This document shows, in pieces, positions 1 to 10,121 of a DNA stretch of 64,000 nucleotides (the stretch's first letter is position 1; each line of letters starts with the position of its first letter). Below the pieces are notes generated by a model. The model ran no database searches and had not been told where the DNA came from. It saw only the letters and a list, made by a program, of their open reading frames with translations. The translations under genes were made by a program, and so were the position numbers. Source of the stretch: Pseudomonadota bacterium. GTDB taxonomy: Bacteria; Pseudomonadota; Gammaproteobacteria; Burkholderiales; Methylophilaceae. The DNA is taken from positions 1 to 64,000 of the forward strand of contig JAGVMP010000006.1 in NCBI GenBank assembly GCA_020053735.1, read 5' to 3'.

Positions 1-142
1 AAAACATTCTCAAGCTCGCGCCTAAGCATTCGTTGCGTCTATGCAAGTGTCTTAACCACAAACACCCACACTTATCAGTCGTTCATATTGTTAAAGAGCA
101 GTGCCACAAAATTAAAATTTATTACTTATAATTTTTGGCGAA
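1..142 (-). other. Leader of an rRNA operon (16S gene lies off the left edge)
   Basis: Read on the minus strand, this stretch carries a boxA-type antitermination motif followed by the TGTGTGGG-like block and spacer typical of the leader in front of proteobacterial 16S genes. Two strong promoters lie just upstream. The 16S gene itself is not visible and is inferred to begin left of position 1. The 5' limit is the predicted start from the P2 promoter at about 142. Confidence 0.8.
89..100 (-). promoter_or_regulatory. boxA antitermination site of the rrn leader
   Basis: The minus strand reads TGCTCTTTAACA, identical to the boxA core of the E. coli rrn leaders. This RNA element loads NusB/NusE (S10) and related factors so that untranslated rRNA transcription resists Rho. 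Its place between two strong minus-strand promoters and the window edge fits an rRNA leader. Confidence 0.85.
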
Positions 143-148
143 GGCCGC

Positions 149-176
149 ATTATACAGAGCTTTTGAGGCTGGTCAA
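149..176 (-). promoter_or_regulatory. rrn promoter P2 (sigma-70)
   Basis: On the minus strand TTGACC (171-176) is followed after 16 bp by TATAAT (149-154). A GC-rich stretch follows the -10 box, the kind of discriminator associated with stringent (ppGpp) control of rRNA promoters. Transcription should start near 142 and run left. Confidence 0.85.
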
Positions 177-259
177 GATTAAATTTAAAACTATTTATAT
201 TTATTTCTTAAACCGTATTTTGCAGCTTGTCGTTACGGCTGTGCTGTAACGAGGTGCGC

Positions 260-287
260 ATTTTACAGAGGCTTAAGATTAGGTCAA
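260..287 (-). promoter_or_regulatory. rrn promoter P1 (sigma-70)
   Basis: On the minus strand TTGACC (282-287) is followed after 16 bp by TAAAAT (260-265). It shares the -35 box, the spacer length and the pre--10 sequence (CCTCTG versus GCTCTG) with the promoter 111 bp downstream, giving the tandem arrangement common for rRNA operons. An AT-rich stretch further upstream (about 300-330) could act as an UP element. Confidence 0.75.
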
Positions 288-506
288 GCCCAAAATCCAA
301 CTATTTTCAAGATTTACAAATTTGTTACATCTATTCAAAAAAGCCACTCTCAATCTTAATGACAACACGATGATTTAATCATGACTTAGTTAATGCACAT
401 TCTGAATATTAAAATACATATCTAACCGTGACCCGAATGGGCCATACCTTAGTATATTTAATGCAGATACAATCCACTGCTAAACATACATAATTGCAAC
501 AATTAA

Positions 507-1520
507 ATGAAATCTAACAATAACTTAGCGCAAGTAAGCTCACTTATACTATTTACCAGCTTGGTATTTAGTCTTAATGTTTTCGCCAACGACACTGAGA
601 TAACGTCAACTCGCATACAAAATAGTGATGCTACAGTCGCGTCTTCAGCAAACCCAACTTTAAACAAACAAGATGCTAAAACAGCTTTAAAAAATCCTAA
701 CTCACTGCTGGTAGCAATGGCGTTTAAGTTTAATCGTATTGATGGCTCGCCACAAAACTATACAGAGGTACATGCAAGTTACTGCAAGGCCGCTAAACAT
801 GGCGATGCTGATGCACTTTATGCCCTTGGCTGGATGTATGAGAATGGAAGAGGTGTTTCAATAGATAAAAGCATCGCCACACAACTCTACAACAAAGCAG
901 CCGAGCAAGGGCATACCAGTGCACAAGAGTCTCTAGCTACGATTAAAGATGATTCAGCAAAATCTGCATTACCGATTTGCTTGTTACCAGACCCGCCTGT
1001 AGTAGAAACAGCTGCTACCGATGCAGAATTAAAGCCTGTTTCAGATAAAACTGCTGCCTTGTTTCAATCACAACGACATATTTTAAAGCTAGTCAATAAG
1101 CTTGCGCCACGCTACAACATAGATAGCAACTTGGTAATGGCATTTATAGCCGTTGAGTCTGGTTTTAATGTGCAAGCCACTTCAGTAAAAAATGCACAAG
1201 GTTTGATGCAACTCATTCCAGCTACTGCGCAACGCTTCGGCGTTAAGGACGCTTACAAAGCTGAAGATAACATCAAGGGTGGCTTGGCGTACTTGCGCTG
1301 GTTACTTGCTTATTACGAAGGCAATGTTGAGCTTGTGGCTGCGGCTTATAATGCTGGTGAAGGTGCGGTCGATAGATACAAAGGCGTGCCGCCATATGCT
1401 GAAACAAGAATGTATGTAAAAAAGATTGCTAAACTTTACAACAACGCGACACATCCCTACCAAGATAATTTAGTCAAAAAATCTTCCGTGCAAAACTTCC
1501 CAAACAAAAAAACCATGTAA
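507..1520 (+). CDS. Periplasmic lytic transglycosylase with Sel1-like repeats
   Basis: Predicted to cleave the MurNAc-GlcNAc bond of peptidoglycan. An N-terminal signal peptide (hydrophobic residues 12-27, likely cut after VFA at 28) sends it to the periplasm. Residues about 90-145 form one to two Sel1/TPR-like repeats (ALGWMYENGRGV, AAEQGHTSAQ). Residues about 200-312 form the SLT domain, with the catalytic glutamate in AVES (E217), the GLMQLIP motif (232-238) and AYNAGEGAV near 281. The 337-aa length fits the family. There is no clear Shine-Dalgarno before the ATG. The gene is transcribed away from the rRNA promoters and converges with tyrS, with only a few bases between the stops. The fold assignment is firm; its specific role (turnover or a secretion apparatus) is not shown. 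Confidence 0.88.
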   Translation: MKSNNNLAQVSSLILFTSLVFSLNVFANDTEITSTRIQNSDATVASSANPTLNKQDAKTALKNPNSLLVAMAFKFNRIDGSPQNYTEVHASYCKAAKHGDADALYALGWMYENGRGVSIDKSIATQLYNKAAEQGHTSAQESLATIKDDSAKSALPICLLPDPPVVETAATDAELKPVSDKTAALFQSQRHILKLVNKLAPRYNIDSNLVMAFIAVESGFNVQATSVKNAQGLMQLIPATAQRFGVKDAYKAEDNIKGGLAYLRWLLAYYEGNVELVAAAYNAGEGAVDRYKGVPPYAETRMYVKKIAKLYNNATHPYQDNLVKKSSVQNFPNKKTM

Positions 1521-1524
1521 TTTT

Positions 1525-2724
1525 TCAACTAAGCGTAATCTTTGCGAATTTACGCTTACCTACTTGCGCTACAACTGTCACGCCTTTATTCAGTTGCAAG
1601 TTTTTATCTTCTACTTTTTCACTGTCTAACTTAACGCCGCCTTGTTGAATGGCGCGTATAGCTTCACTGGTACTTTCTACCAAACCTGCCATTTTGAGCA
1701 CCGAGGCAATTCCGATGCTCTGCGAGCCAATATCTAAGCGCACTTCAGGCACGTCATCTGGAATACCGCCTTTAGCGCGCGTCTGAAAATCATTTAATGC
1801 ACTTTCCGCATCGGCCTGACTGTGAAAACGTGCGACGATTTCTTGTGCAAATTTCACTTTAATATTGCGTGGATTTTCACCTGCCTTCACTTGCGCTTTC
1901 CAGCTGGCAATTGTTTCTAACGATTCAAAGGACAGCAACCCAATATAACGCCACATTAACTCATCCGAAACCGACATCAGCTTGGCAAAAATAATTTCTG
2001 GAGACTCATTAATACCAATATAATTATTGAGCGATTTCGACATTTTATTGATACCGTCCAAACCCTCTAGCAACGGCATCGTCAACACGCACTGTTGCGC
2101 CTGCCCTGCTTGCTTTTGCAGCTCACGCCCCATTAGCAGATTGAATTTTTGGTCAGTGCCACCTAGTTCTACATCCGCTTTCAAGGCAACAGAATCGTAA
2201 CCTTGTAGTAGCGGATATATAAACTCGTGAATGGCAATGGGCTGATTGGACTTGAATCTTTTTGAAAAATCATCGCGCTCTAGCATGCGCGCTACGGTTA
2301 GGCTGGCGGCCAGTTTCAACATACCCGCCGCACCTAAATCAGTGAGCCAGCTAGAGTTAAAAACAATCTGCGTTTTACTTTTATCTAAAATTTTAAACAC
2401 TTGTTCGGCATAGGATTTCGCATTTTCTGCCACTTGCTCTTTAGTCAGTGGCGGGCGCGTGGCGCTTTTGCCCGTTGGGTCGCCAATCATGCCAGTAAAA
2501 TCACCGATTAAAAACAGCACTTGGTGGCCCAAATCTTGAAAGTGGCGCAACTTATTAATCAGCACCGTATGACCAAGGTGTAAATCGGGAGCGGTAGGGT
2601 CGAAACCCGCTTTAATGCGCAACGGTATACCTTTTTTGAGCTTTTCAATCAGTTCGGCTTCTAACAATAGCTCATCGCTGCCGCGTTTGATAATAGCTAA
2701 AGATTCGTTAATGTCTGTTTTCAC
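1525..2724 (-). CDS. tyrS: Tyrosyl-tRNA synthetase
   Basis: Class Ic aminoacyl-tRNA synthetase charging tRNA-Tyr in the cytoplasm. The HIGH-type signature is HLGH at residues 49-52, after the [10 protein letters not shown] strand, and KMSKS is at 227-231. The tyrosine-binding GGTDQKFN stretch is at 188-195. The last about 60 residues form an S4 RNA-binding domain ([12 protein letters not shown]). At 399 aa it matches the shorter TyrRS subgroup common in betaproteobacteria. It is divergent from the M23 peptidase gene, with about 125 bp between the starts. Confidence 0.97.
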   Translation of the reverse strand: MKTDINESLAIIKRGSDELLLEAELIEKLKKGIPLRIKAGFDPTAPDLHLGHTVLINKLRHFQDLGHQVLFLIGDFTGMIGDPTGKSATRPPLTKEQVAENAKSYAEQVFKILDKSKTQIVFNSSWLTDLGAAGMLKLAASLTVARMLERDDFSKRFKSNQPIAIHEFIYPLLQGYDSVALKADVELGGTDQKFNLLMGRELQKQAGQAQQCVLTMPLLEGLDGINKMSKSLNNYIGINESPEIIFAKLMSVSDELMWRYIGLLSFESLETIASWKAQVKAGENPRNIKVKFAQEIVARFHSQADAESALNDFQTRAKGGIPDDVPEVRLDIGSQSIGIASVLKMAGLVESTSEAIRAIQQGGVKLDSEKVEDKNLQLNKGVTVVAQVGKRKFAKITLS

Positions 2725-2850
2725 AGTGTTTTTTCCGTATTGTTAGCAAATATATGCCAATGTTTTTTACAAAATGTTACTTTTTAAGTATTTTAGTTTT
2801 CTGTTAGACTGCTTTTAATTCAAGCCTTTGAGCAATGTTTTATATTTTTT

Positions 2851-4185
2851 ATGCCACAAAACAATCCTCTATCTAAGCATTCTATTTTAGCGCAAAACCT
2901 ATTAGTCAGCCTGCGAAAAAAACAGCTGCGCTGGTTATTTATTGTTTTATTTTTACCAATTTTCGGCGTAGTGGCTGCCTTTAGCCAAGCACCAAGCAAT
3001 TTCGCAAATCACTTCAAACCGAAAACGATTGTACAAGAAATCACCCTGCCACCTGCGATAAGTCATATCAGCGCTAGCGATGAGTTTTGGCAGGTTGATC
3101 AAATACGACGTGATGACACGCTAGGCAGCTTATTTAAGCGCATGGGGATTAACGATGATGGTGCAATTAAATTTTTAATGTTAGCGCCCGATGCACGCGC
3201 GATTAATAGGCGGTTAATTCCAGGCCGCACCCTAGAAACTAAAACCAACTTGGCAGGAAAATTATTGCATTTAGAATACGAATTGGATTCGGAAAATGTA
3301 TTGGTGGCCAGCTTGACGCCCGAAGGCTACCAAGTAGCCACTGAAAAAATGGCCTTACAAAACACCCCAGTTTTAAAATCAGCCACCATTCGCGACTCCT
3401 TATTCGGCGCCACTGACAACGCGGGTATTCCCGACCAGATAGCATTACAGATTGCCGAGATTTTTTCTAGCGAGATTAATTTTCACGATGATTTACGTTC
3501 AGGTGACAGGTTTAACGTGATTTATGAAGCGTTTTACAATGCGGGCGAGTTAATGAAAACGGGGAATGTGCTGGCGGTGGAATTTGTAAATAATGGCAAA
3601 ACCTATCAGGCCATTCATTTTGGCGATGCTAAAAGCAAATTCGCCTATTACACGCCAGAGGGCAAAAGTTTGCATAAATCATTTTTACGTACCCCAGTGG
3701 AGTTCACCCGCGTTTCATCAAACTTTAATCCTGGGCGCTTTCACCCTATATTACATCGCTTTAAAGCGCATAAGGGTGTAGATCTAGCTGCGCCAACAGG
3801 CACGCGTATTAAGGCTGCTGGCGATGCAACCGTTGAATTTGTGGGTCGCAAAGGCGGTTATGGCAATGTCATTGTGCTGAAACACAAAAACAATGTCAGC
3901 ACCGTGTATGGTCATTTATCTGGCTTTGCAAAGGGCTTGCGTAAAAACATGAAAGTCGCGCAAGGCGACATTATTGGTTATGTGGGCATGACGGGCTTAG
4001 CCACAGGCCCACATTTGCATTACGAATTTTTGTTAAATAAAGTACATCGCAATCCGCTGACCGTGGCTTTGCCCACTAGCGTGCCGATTGACGCTAGGTA
4101 TAAAGAGGAATTTGCTGCGAAAAGTTCAAATTACATGGCGCAAATTCAAATGTTAAACCGCAGCTATATGGCTGCCCGCGATTAA
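2851..4185 (+). CDS. M23 (LytM-type) murein peptidase, membrane-anchored
   Basis: Zinc metallopeptidase predicted to cut peptidoglycan cross-links. Residues 1-26 are basic and residues about 28-46 form a single membrane anchor. Residues about 75-270 make up an OapA/LysM-like N-terminal region of the MepM type. The M23 domain (about 285-405) carries the ligands H307 and D311 (HKGVD) and H390 in the HLH motif (388-390), so the site looks active rather than degenerate as in EnvC/NlpD. It lies 3 nt upstream of anmK, so the two are probably translated from one message, coupling wall cleavage to recycling of anhydro-muropeptides. Confidence 0.9.
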   Translation: MPQNNPLSKHSILAQNLLVSLRKKQLRWLFIVLFLPIFGVVAAFSQAPSNFANHFKPKTIVQEITLPPAISHISASDEFWQVDQIRRDDTLGSLFKRMGINDDGAIKFLMLAPDARAINRRLIPGRTLETKTNLAGKLLHLEYELDSENVLVASLTPEGYQVATEKMALQNTPVLKSATIRDSLFGATDNAGIPDQIALQIAEIFSSEINFHDDLRSGDRFNVIYEAFYNAGELMKTGNVLAVEFVNNGKTYQAIHFGDAKSKFAYYTPEGKSLHKSFLRTPVEFTRVSSNFNPGRFHPILHRFKAHKGVDLAAPTGTRIKAAGDATVEFVGRKGGYGNVIVLKHKNNVSTVYGHLSGFAKGLRKNMKVAQGDIIGYVGMTGLATGPHLHYEFLLNKVHRNPLTVALPTSVPIDARYKEEFAAKSSNYMAQIQMLNRSYMAARD

Positions 4186-4188
4186 ACC

Positions 4189-5295
4189 ATGGCCATAAAC
4201 AAACAAAAGCCTCAGCTATTTGTTGGCATTATGTCTGGCACCAGTTTAGATGGTGTGGATGCGGCTTTGGTAGCGTTTGAAAATGGCGCTTGCCAGCTCA
4301 TCGAAACGCGGTTTTTAGCTTATCCAGAGTCACTAAAAACAGAATTATTAGCCTTACATACGCCACAACATAACGAGCTGGAAGCCGCATCTACATTGGG
4401 TGGCAGGCTTGCACATTTATATGCTGATGCGATTAAACAATTGCTTGCTAAAGCCAAAATAAATGCGGCAGACATTAGTGCCATTGGCTGCCACGGCCAA
4501 ACGATTAGACATAGGCCAGAGCTTGGCTTTACCTTGCAAATTGGCAACAATGCCCTACTGGCTGAACTGACCAACATTAGCGTAGTCAGCGATTTTCGTA
4601 GCCGTGACATCGCCGCAGGCGGCCAAGGCGCACCGTTGGTACCTGCGTTCCACAAAGCGCTTTTTGCTAATAAAAATAAAACCCGCGCCATTATTAATAT
4701 TGGTGGCATTGCTAATGTGACGGTTTTAGCAAAAAGCGGTGACGTGCTGGGTTTTGATACTGGTCCTGGCAATATGCTACTGGATAGTTGGACAAAGTTA
4801 AAAATAGGTAAAGATTACGATAAAGATGGTGCATGGTCCGCCACAGGCGTGGTGTTGCAGACTTTGTTATCGGGCATGCTGGCCGAACCTTATTTTGCGC
4901 TACCGCCACCCAAAAGCACAGGGCGTGATTTATTCAACGACCACTGGTTAAAACAACATCAACTATACCCACATTTGCAGCCGCAAGACGTAGCGCGCAC
5001 GTTGGTAGCACTCACTGTGCAGAGCATTTACGATGCAATTGCGTCAATGGATGTAGATGAAGTCTATGTGTGTGGCGGCGGTGCGCATAATAGTTTGCTA
5101 ATGCATAGCTTACAAGAAATGCTAGGCGGCAAATTACTCGCCACCACCGATGCGCTTGGCGTGGGTGTCGATTGGGTGGAAGCCGTTGCATTTGCATGGC
5201 TGGCCAAACAAACGCTAGACGATAAGCCCAGCAATTTGCCTGAAGCGACAGGGGCTAAAGGTTTGCGTGTGCTGGGTGCCATCTACCCCGCTTAA
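4189..5295 (+). CDS. anmK: Anhydro-N-acetylmuramic acid kinase
   Basis: Phosphorylates and opens 1,6-anhydro-MurNAc to MurNAc-6-phosphate in the cytoplasmic murein recycling route. The nucleotide-binding IMSGTSLDGVDAAL stretch is at residues 14-27, followed by GCHGQTIRH, DFRSRDIAAGGQGAPLVPAFH and GFDTGPGNM, the last containing the catalytic aspartate region. The 368-aa length is typical. It starts 3 nt after the M23 peptidase stop codon and its product acts on sugars released by lytic transglycosylases such as the one encoded at 507-1520. Confidence 0.96.
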   Translation: MAINKQKPQLFVGIMSGTSLDGVDAALVAFENGACQLIETRFLAYPESLKTELLALHTPQHNELEAASTLGGRLAHLYADAIKQLLAKAKINAADISAIGCHGQTIRHRPELGFTLQIGNNALLAELTNISVVSDFRSRDIAAGGQGAPLVPAFHKALFANKNKTRAIINIGGIANVTVLAKSGDVLGFDTGPGNMLLDSWTKLKIGKDYDKDGAWSATGVVLQTLLSGMLAEPYFALPPPKSTGRDLFNDHWLKQHQLYPHLQPQDVARTLVALTVQSIYDAIASMDVDEVYVCGGGAHNSLLMHSLQEMLGGKLLATTDALGVGVDWVEAVAFAWLAKQTLDDKPSNLPEATGAKGLRVLGAIYPA

Positions 5296-5408
5296 ATATT
5301 TCATTTCTTACCCTGCATAGCACTTATACGAGCCTTATGCACCAAGCAGTGCACTTGTTTTGTGCAACAAAAATTAACTAATTTTTAAAGTCTTATATGT
5401 TTGCAGTG

Positions 5409-5488
5409 TGTGACGTCACATTTCACACATTCATTGCGTATAATCTAGCTATAACCCAAGTTATAAACCCAAATTATAAAACTTAGTT
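5409..5488 (+). promoter_or_regulatory. Candidate gltA control region: palindrome, -10 box, leader repeats
   Basis: A perfect 12-bp palindrome TGTGACGTCACA (5409-5420), nested in a TGTGTGA...TCACACA inverted repeat, lies just upstream of a TATAAT box (5439-5444). No good -35 box is present at the right distance, which would suit an activator-dependent promoter. Between the -10 box and the start codon are three imperfect 12-13-bp direct repeats (5451-5488) of the form ATAA(A)CCCAA. The half-site spacing does not match CRP or FNR, so the regulator is unknown. Confidence 0.45.
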
Positions 5489-5500
5489 AAAGAGTTAGTT

Positions 5501-6802
5501 ATGTCAACAAAACCTACTAAAGCTACCATCACTTTTGATAACGGTGCAAAACCTATCGAATTGCCCGTGCTTTCTGGCACAGCAGGCAACGATGTGATTG
5601 ATATTCGCACGCTGGGTAAGCACGATGTATACACTTACGACCCAGGCTTTATGGCCACCGCCGCTTGCCAATCTAACATTACCTATATTGATGGTGAAAA
5701 GGGCTTACTGTTACACCGTGGTTACCCGATTGAACAACTGGCCGAGCATTGTGACTTTTTAGAAGTTTCGTATTTACTCATGTATGGCGAACTGCCAAAC
5801 GCCACGCAAAAAGCTGAATTTACCAGCCGCATTACTGGCCACACCATGCTGCATGACCAGCTCAGCAACATATTCCGTGGCTTTAGACGCGATGCGCACC
5901 CCATGGCGGTGATGATAGGCGTGGTGGGCAGCATGTCGGCGTTCTATTTTGATTCGATGGACGTGTACAACCCTGAGCACCGCGAAACTTCTGCTTTTAG
6001 ACTGCTCGCCAAAATGCCTACCATTGCCGCATGGAGCTATAAATATAATTTGGGGCATCCATTTATGCACCCAAAAAATAAACTCAACTATGCTGAAAAT
6101 TTTATGCATATGATGTTTGCTACGCCATGCGAGGAATACACGCCGAATCCAATATTGGCACGGGCGTTTGAGAAAATTCTAATTCTGCATGCAGACCACG
6201 AACAAAACGCCTCTACAAGTACAGTACGCTTAGTAGGCTCTAGCGGCGCCAACCCGTTCGCCAGCATTTCGGCAGGCATTGCCTCACTGTGGGGGCCCGC
6301 ACACGGCGGGGCTAACGAGGCTACATTGAAAATGTTAGAAGAAATGGGCGACGTATCGCGCATAGACCAATTTATTAAACGCGCCAAAGATAAAACCGAT
6401 AGTTTCAGGTTGATGGGCTTTGGACATCGTGTGTATCGCAGCATGGACCCACGCGCATCGATTATGCAAAAAACCTGTTACGAAGTGCTTAATGAGCTTG
6501 GTTTGCACGATGACCCAATATTTAAACTGGCGATGCAACTAGAAAAAATTGCGTTAGAAGACGACTATTTTGTTAGCAAAAAACTCTACCCAAATGTCGA
6601 TTTTTACAGCGGCATTGTGATGCGCGCCATGGGTATTCCAAACTCTATGTTTACCGCCATTTTCGCACTCGCCCGCACCGCAGGCTGGATAGCGCAATGG
6701 AGTGAAATGAACGCCGACCCAGAACATAAAATTGGCCGCCCAAGGCAGCTGTATACGGGTGAAGCTAGACGTGAGTTTGTGCCGATTGGTAAAAGAACAT
6801 AA
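5501..6802 (+). CDS. gltA: Citrate synthase, hexameric type II
   Basis: Condenses acetyl-CoA and oxaloacetate to citrate, the entry step of the TCA cycle. The catalytic triad is visible as H268 (GPAHGG), H309 (GFGHRVY) and D367 (NVDFYS). The [10 protein letters not shown] block is at 229-238. At 433 aa with an extended N-terminal beta region it is the NADH-sensitive Gram-negative type rather than the shorter Gram-positive type. It has its own upstream control region. The short gene after it starts only 9 nt downstream. Confidence 0.97.
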   Translation: MSTKPTKATITFDNGAKPIELPVLSGTAGNDVIDIRTLGKHDVYTYDPGFMATAACQSNITYIDGEKGLLLHRGYPIEQLAEHCDFLEVSYLLMYGELPNATQKAEFTSRITGHTMLHDQLSNIFRGFRRDAHPMAVMIGVVGSMSAFYFDSMDVYNPEHRETSAFRLLAKMPTIAAWSYKYNLGHPFMHPKNKLNYAENFMHMMFATPCEEYTPNPILARAFEKILILHADHEQNASTSTVRLVGSSGANPFASISAGIASLWGPAHGGANEATLKMLEEMGDVSRIDQFIKRAKDKTDSFRLMGFGHRVYRSMDPRASIMQKTCYEVLNELGLHDDPIFKLAMQLEKIALEDDYFVSKKLYPNVDFYSGIVMRAMGIPNSMFTAIFALARTAGWIAQWSEMNADPEHKIGRPRQLYTGEARREFVPIGKRT

Positions 6803-6811
6803 CTCTCACTC

Positions 6812-7222
6812 ATGCCACAGTCTGGGCTATACATTGTTACATTGCGAAATCGAGAGCCAATCTCAGTCAATGCACATGACAAACGTATTGCGCATAATTG
6901 TATCTCTGTAACATATGAAAACTGTAAATTTGGAAAGGCCAAAGCACTCGAAAGACGCAAGAGAAACTACGACAAAACATTTGGTTCACACAATGTTGAT
7001 TTTCACCTAGTTGCAGAACTTATTGATATTGAATTAGCAGAACGCAAAGTTCTCGACAATCTCCAAAAATATAGAGTAATAGGTCGAACAGGACGCAAGA
7101 ACGAATGGTTAGAAAGAATAACGCCACAAGAATTAGTAGCGATAATCATCGCAACCCTTAGAGAACTCGAAATAGACTTTGTGCCGCTTGTGAACAAATT
7201 CAGTCCACATAGGGTAGATTAG
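6812..7222 (+). CDS. Small GIY-YIG-like (T5orf172-type) protein
   Basis: A 136-aa cytoplasmic protein without signal peptide or membrane segment. The start SGLYIVTL followed by KFGKAKALERRKRNY resembles the GIY...YVGK-x-L-x-R core of GIY-YIG nucleases. A further conserved-looking stretch is AERKVLDNLQKYRVIGRTGRKNEW. A nuclease role is therefore possible, but the metal-binding glutamate and active-site tyrosines cannot be assigned with confidence. No Shine-Dalgarno precedes the ATG and the gap to gltA is 9 nt, so it may depend on read-through from gltA. Treat the function as unproven. Confidence 0.55.
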   Translation: MPQSGLYIVTLRNREPISVNAHDKRIAHNCISVTYENCKFGKAKALERRKRNYDKTFGSHNVDFHLVAELIDIELAERKVLDNLQKYRVIGRTGRKNEWLERITPQELVAIIIATLRELEIDFVPLVNKFSPHRVD

Positions 7223-7613
7223 CTTGCGTAATCTGATACGTGGGCTTACTCCCCTTTGCCGCGCCTTCGGCTTGAGCGGCAGATGGAAAGCGGCGAGGAC
7301 TGTTTGAGTGCTGAAGCACGAGTTCCGCAGCCGCCCAGATGCTGCGCTAAGACCGAAGGGAGCCAGTATTTGGCTTCCCCACTTTGCTAAGCCACTAAAG
7401 TGGCTAGCAAAGTGTGATGCCAGCGGGGTGCCGTTTTCTTGGGTTACTTTCTTTTCAGGCAGTTAAAAGAAAGTAACTAGCTGTCGGGCTACCCCCGACT
7501 TAATGAAACTTTCACTATTTCACCCTCTCTCTAGCTCTCTCCCTTCGAGGGAGAGAGGACAATATGCATGCCCTACCACCCGCGTGGATATTGCCTCTCA
7601 TGGCATGTTTAAA
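7223..7613. repeat. Gene-free, hairpin-rich spacer
   Basis: No coding gene was found in these 390 bp. Three strong hairpins are visible. One is at 7380-7414 (17/16-nt arms, one bulged base, 2-nt loop). One at 7443-7477 has perfect 13-nt arms GTTACTTTCTTTT / AAAAGAAAGTAAC and a 9-nt loop. One at 7535-7557 has 10-nt arms CTCTCTCCCT / AGGGAGAGAG around TCG. A weaker one, GGGAGCCA / TGGCTTCCC, lies near 7358-7379. The region sits between two convergent genes and resembles dispersed intergenic repeats of betaproteobacteria; copy number cannot be judged from one window. Confidence 0.6.
7535..7557. terminator. Hairpin between convergent genes, possible bidirectional terminator
   Basis: A 10-bp perfect stem with a 3-nt TCG loop lies between the end of the GIY-YIG-like gene (plus) and the end of the esterase gene (minus). 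It lacks a clean T-tract on either side, so it may be a Rho-assisted stop or simply part of the dispersed repeat. Confidence 0.4.
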
Positions 7614-8252
7614 TCAGTTTAAGAATCCCATTTCTTTCAATCTTTCACCAAACTTCTCACTCACCACCGCATAGCCTTTTGCATTGGCATGTATCTGGTC
7701 TGCTTTCAACTCTCTATCCGAAAGCACATCTGAAAACACATCTTCAATCAACGGCGTGTTTGTTTCTTCAGCCAGCTTTTCATACAGCGGATGATCAGAC
7801 AGATTACCTACTGCAGCTTTTAAGGCACTGATTTCTGGAATAGCCACCAAAATAGCCTGAATGCCTTGTGCTTTGGCAAGCCCTAATATGCTGTTCAAGT
7901 TCTGCGTAATTTCAGCGGGTGAGGTTTGGTGCAGCAAATCGTTACCGCCCAGCTCCACTATCAGCAACTTTGGTTGATATACTTCCAGCAAATCGGGCAA
8001 CCGTGCTAGCCCGCCTGCTGTGGTATCGCCTGGCACGCCTTCGTTGATAATGTTCCAACCCGTCGTTTTAGTTAATAAGCTTGGGTAATCTTCGCCCGTA
8101 TTTGCACCAGTACCGTAACTTAAACTATCCCCTAAAATAAGCACGGTTGCGCCTGCTGGAATAGCTGCATATTTTTCTGCGCTTTTGCCACAACTGACTA
8201 GTGCCAAAACAAATAGTGAATATGTAAATAACAGATAGATGAGTTTTTTCAT
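7614..8252 (-). CDS. tesA: SGNH/GDSL-family esterase, lipoprotein (TesA-like)
   Basis: Hydrolase of the TesA/arylesterase family acting on acyl esters or thioesters. The N-terminus is a lipoprotein signal with lipobox LVSC (cysteine 21), predicting an anchored envelope protein. The block I nucleophile is in GDSLSYG (about residues 42-48), block III is GGND (103-106) and the catalytic Asp/His pair is in DQIHAN (188-193). The 212-aa length matches TesA. The substrate cannot be told from sequence. It ends against the hairpin-rich spacer and lies downstream of the czcA fragment and eptA on the same strand. Confidence 0.85.
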   Translation of the reverse strand: MKKLIYLLFTYSLFVLALVSCGKSAEKYAAIPAGATVLILGDSLSYGTGANTGEDYPSLLTKTTGWNIINEGVPGDTTAGGLARLPDLLEVYQPKLLIVELGGNDLLHQTSPAEITQNLNSILGLAKAQGIQAILVAIPEISALKAAVGNLSDHPLYEKLAEETNTPLIEDVFSDVLSDRELKADQIHANAKGYAVVSEKFGERLKEMGFLN

Positions 8253-8283
8253 TTAAGTTTATTTATGAGTTAATTTAAGCGTT

Positions 8284-10052
<1,769 letters not shown>

Positions 10053-10121
10053 ATGATTAAAGCTAATGAATTATTTAAATCTTACGAATTGTTTATCAAT
10101 GCGCTTACAACACCAGTCTGG

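Noticed and set aside
4320..4772. 150-codon minus-strand frame opposite anmK
   Set aside because: anmK is fully supported by motifs on the plus strand; the antisense frame has no start signal or family features.
5409..5420. CRP/FNR binding site before gltA
   Set aside because: The palindrome TGTGACGTCACA has a spacing of 2 between half sites instead of the 6 (CRP) or 4 (FNR) required, so it was kept only as an unknown operator.
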